Program-made: the position numbers and the translations under genes
The notes under the pieces: generated by a model
Database searches by the model: none
Told to the model about the DNA's origin: nothing
What the model saw: only the letters and a program-made list of their open reading frames with translations
Shown here: piece by piece, positions 23,176 to 33,376 of the stretch
Layout: every line of letters begins with the position of its first letter
How positions within the stretch are numbered: position 1 is the stretch's first letter
Assembly: GCA_029204225.1 (NCBI GenBank)
Contig: CM055107.1
Coordinates: 2,571,923-2,635,922 of the forward strand
DNA: 64,000 bases
Source: Diphasiastrum complanatum
Taxonomy: Eukaryota > Streptophyta > Lycopodiopsida > Lycopodiales > Lycopodiaceae
Direction: 5' to 3'

Positions 23176-23366
23176 ATGGCCTCTTTGCCACCTCCTCCAC
23201 CTTCACTTCATTCGATGCCAAGTCATTCACAACCCTTAACTTCTCCTTCCTCTTCTTCACCTCTACTCTCTGGCACCACCGCTGATGCCCCTATCACTAT
23301 TGGAATTTCCACACGCCCCGCTCCCTCTACCAAGCGCAAGCGTCGTCTCGCAGATCTTACTTCTGA
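23176..23366 (+). CDS. Possible first exon of a host nuclear protein gene
   Basis: An ATG in good context (TTTCATGGCC) follows a pyrimidine-rich leader (23100-23175). It opens MASLPPPPPSLHSMPSHSQP, a Pro/Ser-rich segment, and ends in a basic cluster STKRKRRLADLTSEE just before a GAAGAG|GTGAGA donor at about 23366. The KRKRR cluster could be a nuclear localisation signal. Composition is more GC-rich than its surroundings. Later exons were not identified and the protein was not recognised, so it may be a gene, a retrocopy or chance. Confidence 0.3.
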
Positions 23367-23369
23367 AGA

Positions 23370-24530
23370 GGTGAGAAGTGGACATTTTATTGGGACGCTT
23401 TGAAATGTGTTGAATAACAATTCTATTTTGAATATTGTTTCTCATGGTCATTGTCTTTTTTGTTCTGCAAGACTCCTTGTTGCTTTTCAAAGAAAGAAGT
23501 GCATAAGAATTTGTTCCTTCATTTGTCAATCAAACCATCTTTCCATGTACTACAATGTCATATGTTGTTGTATTTTTATTTTTGACATTTCTCATTCATT
23601 TCATGATGCAATTATCATTCTAGTTCTATATTTAAATTTGGCAACTTGATTGGGGCTGTATTTCCATTTGATAGTTGTGTTTTTTTCACCCCATTGTTTT
23701 GTGAAAATTTAGAAAGTTCGTTGAGGCTCATTTGTATTTCCATGTTTTGGTTATGGCATTGTTCACCTCCAAACATAGATTCTACATGTTGCAACTCTTC
23801 TTTGGTGCCATCGTCCAGTGTTATCTTGGATCCACAATGTTGAAAGATATGGTGCTCTTATTCAATCTTTTTTTTTCCTAATCTTAATAAAGGCTTGTTC
23901 AATACCGTTTTCTCTTATGTAGCAAAATATTTCTCTTATGTTCAATACCGTTTTCGAATATCAAATGTTTGTTGGCAAAGAATTCATGTTGGAAAAGCTC
24001 TAGGATTCAAGTTTACAAGTTCCTTCATGTCTTGGAGCATTTAGCAAGCACATTTTACAAGCTTGTTTGTGCTCATTACTAATGAAATTAGTGGCAAGTT
24101 ATTTTCAAATGCCGACATGATGCCCCTTCTTTATGAAAGATAACTCCATGTGCATCAATATTTGGAAGTTCCTTAAAAATCTAAAAGAAAGTAGTTTTAA
24201 GAAACTACTTTCTTAAGATTGGAAAAGATGTTTTGTGATTATACCACTTCCTGTCCCTTTTGGGTTATTGATGTATTTAAATCCATTTTCACAATGCTTA
24301 AATGGATCTTTTAGTAGGAAAAGACCTTACTTGATGAAAGAAATACATTTTTTGATTTAAGCCTTTTTTATTTAGATGCAAAAGATAATATGCTTATATG
24401 TTGTGAAGAGTTTGTTTCTTTCAATGCCTAAAAGCTTACATTCAAATGCTCCTAAAGCTTCTTTTAATTATTTTTAATAGATTAGGATGTTATGAAAGCA
24501 AAAGAAAGGCAAGCAGTTACGAGTTTTTGA
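23370..24530. other. AT-rich, possible introns; nothing assigned
   Basis: Would be intronic if the exon at 23176 is real. No downstream exon could be supported. Confidence 0.3.
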
Positions 24531-24534
24531 AATC

Positions 24535-24700
24535 ATGTCGCATCATCCTATTGACTATTGTTGGAGCATTTTTTAAGCTAGTTGGTAATAGTTAACCTAA
24601 AATGTTGTTCTTCATTCATGTCGCATCATCCTATTGACTATTGTTGGAGCATTTTTTAAGATAGTTGGTAAGACTTAACCTAAAATGTTGTTCTTCATTC
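24535..24700. repeat. 83-bp tandem duplication
   Basis: Unit 1 at 24535-24617 and unit 2 at 24618-24700 begin ATGTCGCATCATCCTATTGA and end TTGTTCTTCATTC. They differ at only a few positions (AGCTAGTT/AGATAGTT, TAATAGTTAACC/TAAGACTTAACC), so the duplication is recent. Confidence 0.85.
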
Positions 24701-25975
24701 TAGCATAATTGAGGCAAACCAATCTCTTGAACCGAATCTATTAACCCTAATGTATTTGATGTTGATGAATCTGCTCCCTTAGTTGACTTGTTGTCCATCT
24801 GCAAGCAACCCTCCTTCGTTGCTTGACTTGGAGACCATCAACTAATCCGGAAACCGCTCGTCGCTTCATGCAACCCACTTCCCTACTTGCCCCAATTGGA
24901 ATTTGTTGATCTATCGTAGCAAATTTATTAAATACCCAAACTACATGGTCCAATAATATAATAAAACGTGGGAGATGTCCTTGTGTGTGATTTTGAACTA
25001 TAACTAGCACAACACTTGGTTTAAACTTTTGACATAAGGCAAAAGTGACATATAAGAAGTGTTCCCCCCTCCACCAGAAAATCATTAGATTAATGTTATC
25101 CTTAGCGTTGTACCACTTTGCAAGCCTCTATACATGATTGATCGTGCCCAACAAGAAAAGCCCACCTTTTGGTAGGTGAACGAGTAGATAATGCCACATA
25201 GGTCATTGTCACTAGAAGATTTGACTCGATTCAATTCCAAGGGAATTCAAAAATTTCAAATTGAACTACAAAAAAAATAACAATCACTTCATCTTTTTGG
25301 AAAAATCATGTTTTGTAAGGTTTTAGAGAATTAGGATACTCGATCATGCTAAAACTTTAAACATTACCAATAACACTAAATAGAGATAGAAATGGGAGAT
25401 GGAGACCCTAACATGAAGATCTAATCAACAATAAATTGCATGCAACCTATGATAACACCAATTTTATTGATCCATTGACATTTGAGGACCAATTTCCAAG
25501 AAAACATTAGTTTTTGAAAATTTTGTTTCGAGTCCAAATTGTTTCGGAATGGTTGGAATTGCGATTCTTTGTGACTATGACATAACTGCCTATAAAAACA
25601 CATGTAATAATTGAGAGATGGTTACTTCTTTTTTGATTGGGTGGGTGATCAAACATGGAATAATATAAGCATTGTAAAAAGTATCTTCTTGATCCTAGCG
25701 TTGAATGCATGCGTGATTGCTTGCAACAATTGAGAACCTTCAACGAGATTGTTTGAAGAGCAAATAGTCATAGTGGTTCCCAAAAACTGACAAGACGTCT
25801 TTTAGAAAAAAATAAGATGTCTTTCAAATTAATATTTGCTAAATGATGGTAGTCTCTTCTGTTTTGAAAGTACTGAATGAAGTTTCTTCTGTACCAAAAT
25901 GCACAAAATAGGATTCTATGGTTCGATTTTCATTTTTGTTGGGCGCTAGAATTGTTCTATTTAACTAAAATCAAA
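24701..25975. other. No recognisable gene
   Basis: Short frames only; nothing recognised. Confidence 0.4.
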
Positions 25976-25979
25976 CCCT

Positions 25980-26600
25980 CTTTTCTTGTTTTGGCTCTAG
26001 TGTTTTGTACAATGGCCATGTTTTTATTCTTTGTGCATATTTGAGTTCCTTACTGCTACTAGGCACTTAAGAATATGTTACCATTTTTTATTCATAATTG
26101 CAAAAGGTAGGGTGATTTCATATTTTCTAGGTTTGAAAGTTTTTTTCACTTTTACTTTTTTGTGGACCTTTTAGAAGATCTTTATCTCATCAGTCTTTCT
26201 ATTGTAGGACGCACTTTATGGATCATCATTTGGATCATTAGAAGTTGAGTAATGAGATGTCAATTTATTAAGTTTTTGGTGCTTCAACTTTTGCATACTT
26301 GTAGAATTTCAAGAACTTATATATCACTTTGTGTCATATGGATGGTAGGACACTTCTACTGCACTTTATAGATCATGATATGGATCAATCGAAGTTTAGT
26401 TACTAAGTTTTCTGGTTCCTAAGGGCTTCATCTTTTTTGCACATTTTGTTATATTTTAGGAGATTATTATGTCATTCTCATGTACGGGAGGGCACTTCAC
26501 ATCCTATTTACAAGTGGTTAATGAAATATTCTGGAAGTCATATACATTAGTGTCCTTCCTATAGTAGGTCATTGCAGTTACCTTTTACAACTTGTCAATT
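25980..26600. repeat. Diffuse repeat with diverged internal units
   Basis: A motif of the type ATAGGACACTTCTACTGCACTTTATAGATC recurs in diverged form near 26205, 26345, 26485 and 26560. The left part (25990-26200) resembles 11040-11254. The sequence around 26340 resembles 16782-16830. Confidence 0.4.
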
Positions 26601-28078
26601 AGATGTCTATAGATTGAGAGATTGAGTTTTTGTTATTAAAGTCCAATATCTCTACTATTCAAGAAACAATGCAAAAAGAATTCAACAAGTTGGGCAAGGA
26701 TGGTATAATTGATATACTATTCTAGAGACAATCTCATTGTAACAGTGATTTGCGACAGTTTGGTGCTTTAGAGTCTATTTCTACATCTATAGATGATTGG
26801 CATGCACAAGTATTTGTAGCTGCAATAGAGATGTCTACATATGAGGCATACACTTTGGGTTTGACCTCTGTGACATCATCGGGGTACATGCAACTTTTAA
26901 GTTTCTCTTTTCTAGCATAAACATTTTCCTGATACTGAGATTGAGGGCTACTTTTTGTGGAGTTATTTTTAGGGTAAGTATCATACGGAAGGAGTCTTAT
27001 ATAAACCATTGGTCCGCGCTTGTTAGTATTTGTTATTTGGACCATATAATTTGCATATCTGGACTCATCAATTAGTATGAGACATTCATTGGTCATTTGT
27101 TCAATATGAAACTATGAAGGTTCAATGCTTCTTTAAGCTACCTTCTGGGTTCTTAGACAATATAAATAGGCCTAGAAGCCGTAATATCAATGATTGGATG
27201 ATTAATCAATTGCTTGGCTTGTAGTCAATCAATTGTGGCTTCAACATAGCACTGATTTGGCTTTTTGAATTGAGTACAATACTTGTGCGAGATCACTATA
27301 CTTCTATCATGATTTTTCTTCAGTGTTTAAGAGTATTATCTCATTCGCATCCCTTGATTCTCTTTGCTCCATGGATGCCTTTTTGTGTTTTGTGATGTTT
27401 TGATCGTAATTTCTCTTCGTAAGTAATTGAGGGTAGTACATTATTTTTCTCGTACATCTTCAATGAACTTATGCCCCATGAAAAACTGAACCTTGTCAGT
27501 CAATATAGTCTTGAAGTCGAATCATTGTTTCTCCAACTATCTATTGAAGCATAAGGTCAATCCAAGTACCACTCACCTTTTGATGTAATGTGGACTGCAT
27601 TTACGCTTGCAAAGGATCCAATCAATTTGTGAACAATCCAATGGTTTATACATGCAAAATGTGTGGCCTTCTTAAGTAAGATTCTGCTAGGAAATGCAAT
27701 GAATGCAAACAATGGAAAAACTCCAAGCTTATGAAGGGAAGATCACAATGTGCAAGATCTTGGCAAGATCCTAGCTTGTGAAAAGCAAAGAGCAATGCGT
27801 GCAAGAGTAGAGTTTTGAGAGAGAAAAGAGATAGAAATATTAGCATGAGAGATTCCCAAAATCTCCTTTGCCGCAAGATTAAAAAGTGCAATAGAAAATT
27901 ATTTGAGGTGTCACACAGAGTTCATTGAGTGATGTGGCAAGTGGAGTGCATGCGAGGAGTACATCTATCTCTTTTATCTTTCCCCACTCTAGCATAGACC
28001 ACTAGCGTTGCCTTGCTGTTGGAGTTCTTAAATGCTGTAGAGCTCCCATTATTGTTGATTGCCAATTCCATAGCTTGG
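26601..28078. other. No recognisable gene
   Basis: A 120-codon minus-strand frame (26734-27096) was examined and not recognised; it has no domain or neighbour to support it. Confidence 0.4.
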
Positions 28079-28083
28079 AGGAG

Positions 28084-28577
28084 TGTAAAGTCCTACACAT
28101 AGGATACAATCCTAAGCATGCCAATACAAGCAACCAACAAGGGGACGGATGGTGGACAAACCAACCCAGCCAAACCTAGATCGAACGGATCTAGCCCCCA
28201 AAACTATGGATCAATCTTAATGAGGAATGAGGAATCACTCTAGCAGCATGTAGCTACCAATCATGCAATCAAGCATATACTAGTGAGAGCCCAATAGGTA
28301 TACTTATACCCTCCAAGGCCCATGCACCACTAGTAGTGCACTATGACATCTCATTGGACACCTCAGCAGCCTATCTGGGCCACGTCATCCAGTTCCCTAA
28401 TGACTCACTGATAGACCCATACAAATCCACCATCATGAGTTTAGGCCTACAACCATTAATTATGACCTTATGCACATAAAGGCCCCAATTCCCTTATAGT
28501 CACAATTAACTTACGGGTTGTTGGTCTACTGATCCCTAGCGTGGATACGCTACCCGAGACCAGTCGTGGGCATGACA
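28084..28577 (-). repeat. gypsy B 3' LTR
   Basis: 494 bp, TGTCATGCCC...GGACTTTACA on the minus strand. It is closest to the LTR at 38862-39355 (about 20 differences by hand count, same length, shared GATGGTGGATTTGTATGGG and CATTCCTCATT variants) and less close to 44724-45218. The TATA-like GGGTATAAGTATACC is conserved in all copies. Confidence 0.9.
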
Positions 28578-28591
28578 TTCTTCCCCCCTTA
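28578..28591 (-). other. gypsy B polypurine tract
   Basis: On the minus strand TAAGGGGGGAAGAA directly precedes the LTR; the nested copy has AAGGGGGGAAAAA in the same place. Confidence 0.85.
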
Positions 28592-28599
28592 TTCAAGTT

Positions 28600-30323
28600 C
28601 TATCCTCAGAACTTAAAATTGCGGAAGTTCCTCCTTAAGCTTCCTTCTTGTTCCCAGGAATCATCATCGTCTGTGTGGTCCTTCCATAGAACTAGATGCT
28701 CGGTAATTGTACGATTCCTCAATCGTTTAGTTCTTGTATCCAAGATCTTTTCGGTTTCAAGTCGAGACACACTCGATGATTCATCCAACAAGTTCAATTG
28801 GTCTCCAGAACCAAGATGCTCACCTTCACGTAGACTCTTCTTGAGTCGGCTTACATGAAAAACCGGGTGTTCCTTCCGGGAGTTCCAATTGGTAAGCTAA
28901 GGATCCGATCTTTTTCAAGATCTGATATGGTCCTCTATACCTAGGGGACAATTTATAATGCTTGCCGGTATGCATTACACTAGAATCCTTCGGGATTGTC
29001 AAATATACCCAATCCCTTACCTGAAAGTCTCGCGGTGATCTTTTCAGATTTGCATAATGCCGGTCCCTATCCTGGGCACACTGGACATTTTCATGTGCAA
29101 TCTGTAGCATTTCTTGCATATCGTGTAGGAAATCCGCTACCTTTTGAAACTTGATCGTCCAAGTCTCTACTGCAATGGGTGACCTAGGCTCAAAACAGTA
29201 CATAAGCATAAACGGGCTATAACCCGTAGCCGAATGCTTACCACTATTATAGGCAAACTCAATTAATGGAAGATACTTCTCCCAATCAAATTGCCGTCGA
29301 GAAACATATGCCTGAAGCATTTGTTCCATCGTTTGATTTGTTCTTTCCGTCTGACCATCTGTTTCAGGATGATCAAAAGAACCCAAGCTCAGGGTCGTCT
29401 CTAGTTTAGCAAACACGGCCGACCAAAAGTGACCAGTGAACTTCGGATCGTGATCGCTCACAATATCACTTGGTAATTCGTAAAGTCTAAACAGACGCTC
29501 TACAAATGTCTGAGCTAAATCAGAAGCCTTCGCGGTGGTCTTCACCAGAATAAATGTAGCCAATTTGGTAAGACAGTTGACCACAACCCAAATTGCATCA
29601 TGTTGTTTATTCGTCCACGGTAACCCAACCACGAAATCCATGGATATACCATCCTATCTTTTATCTGGGATATCCAATGGATGCAACAATCCACCAGCCT
29701 TATGGCGCTCTGCCTTATTCGACTGGCATTGGTCACACTTGACCACATAAGATTCTACAAAGGGCTTGTGTTTTGGCCAATAAAAGTCCCTTCGTACCAA
29801 ATCCAATGTACGATGTATGCCGGGATGTCCTGCGCATGGTGAGTCATGACATTCATAAAGAATTTTATTTTTAACAACATCCACATCAGACACACAAACC
29901 TTCCCTTTTTTGTACTGATCTCAGTGAAGGAAAGTTCGTTCACTTCACCAATTCGACTAAGTGGATCAGCCACCTGATTAGAGGTGCCTTTGATATACCA
30001 CACTTCAAAGTCAAATTCTTGCATGAGTTCTGCCCATCTGGCCTTACGACTTCTTAAATCATTCTGATTACAGAAATACTTTAAAGGATAGTGATCCGTG
30101 CTAATCACGAACTTATTACCATACTGGTAATGTGTCCATGATTTCAAAACATGGATCACCGCAATAAGCTCTTTTTCTTGCATGGTATATCTGACCTGCA
30201 CATCGGTTAGTTTTTTACTTTCAAAGACAACGGGCTGGCCCTCCTGTAAGAGAACAGCTCCAATAGTCGTATCACTCGCGTCAGTGTTAATGACGAACGG
30301 CAAATCTGGATCCGCTATCCTCA
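28600..30323 (-). pseudogene. gypsy B RNase H, integrase and chromodomain
   Basis: RNase H: VINTDASDTTIGAVLLQEG, YTMQEKELIAVIHVLKSW and FVISTDHYPLKYF. Integrase zinc finger: SPCAGHPGIHRTLDLVRRDF and VVKCDQCQSNKAERHKAGG (intact C-x2-C). Core: [31 protein letters not shown] and ETDGQTERTNQTMEQML as D, D, E. C-terminal chromodomain TEHLVLWKDHTDDDDSWEQE near 28620-28680. Chromodomain integrases can direct insertion to heterochromatin. Two or three frameshifts or stops break the frame, and the RNase H to integrase spacer is shortened. Confidence 0.85.
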
Positions 30324-30482
30324 CATGTATGTATAGGAAGGGACCACCTCTAGAACCTGCCCACCCAAAGTAAGCTCTTGTCGCTGCATGAATGCTCTCG
30401 AAGTGTTGAAGACCATAACCTTGGTCTTCCCAATGTTCACCCCTAGGCCCCATCTGGTACAAAACTCATGCAAGCAATCCAA

Positions 30483-32000
30483 CTGTCACTGTAGACCCTC
30501 TCTGGTCGGTGAGACCAATATCACATCATCGGCATAAAGGAGGATAGCAATAAAGATGTCACCAAGCCTGCAGCCAGGACCACCACCCTGTGTAATGACT
30601 CTCTCCAACTCATCAATATACAAGCCAAATAGGACTGGTGAGAGAGAACAACCCTGCTTCACCCCAATAGTGCTCCAGATGTGATCAGATATGCCACTGC
30701 TATGTCGGAAACAGCCCAGGACCCGCTCATAAAGTGCCATCACAGCAAGAACAATGTCGGTGGAGAAGCCGAGGTCTCGAAGTCTCTGGATGAGCAATGA
30801 GCGAGGAACAGAATCAAAGGCTTTCCTGAAGTCCACAAAACAACAGTAAACCCTCTCTCTCCTATGCTTAGCCTCCTCAATCAAGGCATGCAATGTGAAG
30901 ATGTGATCATCAGTAGAATAATGGGCTCAAAAACCAGCCTGACCCATGGCATGTAGTCTCTGCCTCTGTCGGGAAGATTGAAGCAAATGTGGGGCGTGGA
31001 TGCATGACTAGGTTACTGATTGATGAAGAGAACGGCACTCGGTATCATACCAAGGAGGGTGTAGTGGTCGAGATGTGCGTCGGGTCTTTCTGGGGTGGGG
31101 TTTTGTGGGGAGGGTTAATGATGCGGCCGTGTGGAGAGAGGTGGTGAGAAAATTAGCTTGGGTGTCGATTGGACTGTCATGAGGAAAGGAGTGTAGAAGT
31201 GAAGCCAAGGACTGCCGGTATAGTGGCATGTAAGTGGGATCAAATGTGTACGTGGGTGCTCGGGTAAGCATGGGTAGTGTAGGTGAATGAGTGGGTGGAA
31301 GGTGGCCGATGTCGAAGGAGAGAAATGAGTGATCAGAAAGGGCGGTGGGGAAAACGCGGAAGTCAGAAACTGTGGGTACAAAGGATGGTGACCCCATGAG
31401 ATAGTCAACGACACTATGTCCACTGTGAGGGTGGCATGTATAATTGTCTAAATGTGGCCAGCAGGGTAAGCCATTATAAATGGCTAGCTCATGTGCCTCT
31501 CCAAACTGCAATAAGTGCTCACCATATGAAGTAGTGGTTCCCAAAATGTCCGCGGAGGTCCTGGTAACTCCAAGCATATCACTGTCCAGGGCACGAACAC
31601 GTAGCTGATCAGTGATGTCGAAGAACTCTGTCTGTCGTGAAGATGTCCGGGCATTAAAATCCCCTGTGAGGAGAATATGCCCCCACTCTGAGAATCTGAT
31701 AATGTTTGGTGAGATGATATGGAGATCCAATACCCTCAGCAAAAGACGAGGACTCTGGTGGAAAGTAACATGCGGCAATGAAAAGATCTTTATCCAAGCC
31801 AATATCCTGACCCACGATGTGAGTCCATATGTAGAGGGCCTGCACGTCATGTCGGATGAAGTCAATACTCGAATGAAGAGCCTCTCGATACAAGCAGGCG
31901 ACCCCACCTGAACCTCGTCCACTAGCAGATCTAGTCTCTCGTCAAAATACTGAGTCCCATCTGTATCCAGGCACAATTCCACACTCCTATCCGAAGGTGG
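30483..32000 (-). pseudogene. LINE-2 ORF2: APE endonuclease and reverse transcriptase, deleted
   Basis: Endonuclease motifs HILLTGDFNARTSSRQTEFF, GHSVVDYLMGS and ALSDHSFLSFD (the D-x-N and terminal D-H of the AP-endonuclease fold). RT motifs FVDFRKAFDSVPRSLLIQRL, TIGVKQGCSLSPVLFGLYI and ILLYADDVILVS (YADD catalytic box). The endonuclease nicks target DNA and the RT primes on it. The segment joining the two domains is deleted and there is a stop just after the YADD region. Confidence 0.8.
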
Positions 32001-32040
32001 TGTGGATGGGGCCCCGGGGTGCTCCCACCCCCAGGCACCC

Positions 32041-33000
32041 CAAATCCCTAGCACTGGGATCTACTAGGTGCACTATCAAGAAAGCGCACTCGTCCATCTC
32101 GGTAAATAACTCGTCTGCCAGACTCACGGGCTGCCTGAAAGGCCTTACGCCTCTCCTCCACCTGGATATATGTGAGGTCATCATCCATATAGATAGTGGT
32201 GCCACGAAGCTTAGCTCTGCACCGCAAAGCACCTCGGCGACTTTCTAGAGAAGTGAAACGCATAATGAGTGTAGTTGCATCTCTGGTGGTCCTCCAAGCT
32301 ATATCTAGCCCTTCTGTCATATGTCCTAGAGTGGTCTTTCGTGGCTTCGGCAATGGCATCTTGTGTGTCCGGTATCCCACGAACCCTGATGTTGTGGGCC
32401 TTTTGCTTCCTTGACCTCTCTTCTGAAATGGTGGCTGAGATGACGGAGGAGATGGGTGCGCTAGGCTTGGTGCCTTTGCAAGACTGTTTGCTTGAGGATT
32501 GAAGCAGTCTCTTCAACCTGTTTTTCAAGTGATGAGAGTTTGCTGCCCTCCGATTTAAAAAGAGCTGCCCATGTTTTTGTCTCTTCAACATGTTTCTCCA
32601 AGCAAGAGTTTCCTCCGAGACATTATTTTCTGCAAATCGTTGCTTGAGAAACACATTTTCTTGTTCAAGCCGCTCCATTCGCTCATTAACACGACATAGA
32701 TCCCAAACCAGCTTGCCATTCTCCGTTTCAAAAAAGTGAATTGTCTCTTGAGGCCGAGGATTTCTTGCCGGATGAAGCTGAGGTCATAAGCAAAGAGGCC
32801 TTCAGTAGGTTTAGAAGGGGTATAATCAACAAGCGGATTCATAATCATCGTGGAAATTCCGGTAGCAGATGCGGTAGGTATGCTGGAAAGTGCGGTCAAA
32901 GCTGATTCTGAGGTGGAGCCGGCAGCGGACAGGCTAGGAAATGCGATGGAGCCCTGAGGTGGAGCGATGGCAGCAGCGGAGCTGTGTGGTGGAGCGACGA
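32041..33000 (-). pseudogene. LINE-2 ORF1 protein (coiled coil, RRM-like, basic C-terminus)
   Basis: Pro/Ala/Ser-rich start, then a helical Glu/Lys-rich stretch (MERLEQENVFLKQRFAENN), then an L1 ORF1-like RNA-binding region: HNIRVRGIPDTQDAI, LIMRFTSLESRRGALRCRAK, TIYMDDDLTYIQVEERRKAF and RDGRVRFLDS. L1 ORF1 proteins trimerise and coat the LINE RNA. Two frameshifts split it. It is similar to the ORF1 at 36895-37806 and to LINE-3. Confidence 0.75.
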
Positions 33001-33026
33001 CGGAGCTAGGTGTTGGAGCGATGGCA

Positions 33027-33031
<5 letters not shown>

Positions 33032-33119
<88 letters not shown>
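33032..33119. repeat. (GA/TC)n tract between LINE-1 tail and LINE-2 start
   Basis: About 88 bp of uninterrupted dinucleotide. On the minus strand it follows LINE-1's AATAAAGCTTTCTTTC end directly and leads into LINE-2 with no spacer. Confidence 0.95.
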
Positions 33120-33122
<3 letters not shown>

Positions 33123-33376
33123 AAAAAGAAAGAAAGCTTTATTAACGTCTTTTGGGCACCCGTGGGTGCATAAGACCAAAAAGAAAATATGTACAAGCAA
33201 CAGTGCGAGCATCCTCCATAGGAGGACGTGGCCGTAAAATGCTATAAACTAGCTACGAATGAAAGTAGAACAAAGCATAAGTGAAATAAGCCCACAACCC
33301 GGGCCAGGTATAACAGAAGAACTATAGAAAAAGTACCAATGCCCACAACCCGGGCCAGGTGGAGAATAAGTACATA

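Larger units (their letters stand above)
28084..30323 (-). mobile_element. Ty3/gypsy family B, 3' half (RNase H, integrase, chromodomain, 3' LTR)
   Basis: On the minus strand it starts abruptly inside the RT/RNase H junction (RIADPDLPFV) at 30323, continues through RNase H, integrase and chromodomain, and ends with a polypurine tract and a 494-bp LTR. The rest of the element is not upstream; a LINE is. The missing 5' part ends at the same nucleotide at 47032 on the plus strand, which suggests an inversion (see findings). A deletion of about 180 bp removes the segment between LSFTEIST and RKGKVCV seen at 43220-43400. Confidence 0.9.
30324..33030 (-). mobile_element. LINE-2 (L1-like), truncated at its 3' side and internally deleted
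   Basis: Second LINE of the array. It begins right after the (TC)n that follows LINE-1, carries an ORF1 (32041-33000) and an ORF2 with endonuclease (31040-31900) and part of RT (30330-30950), and ends in SYTYM at 30324 where gypsy B starts. Between endonuclease (near 31010) and RT (near 30985) about 200 residues are missing compared with LINE-1. It has no C-terminal region or 3' tail here; a LINE 3' end with tail lies at 47033-47640. Confidence 0.85.

Noticed and set aside
26734-27096. 120-codon minus-strand frame
   Set aside because: No recognisable domain, ordinary AT-rich composition and no supporting neighbours.
33032-33119. GA repeat as a GAGA-factor regulatory element
   Set aside because: Its position directly at LINE 3' ends explains it better as the LINE tail or target.
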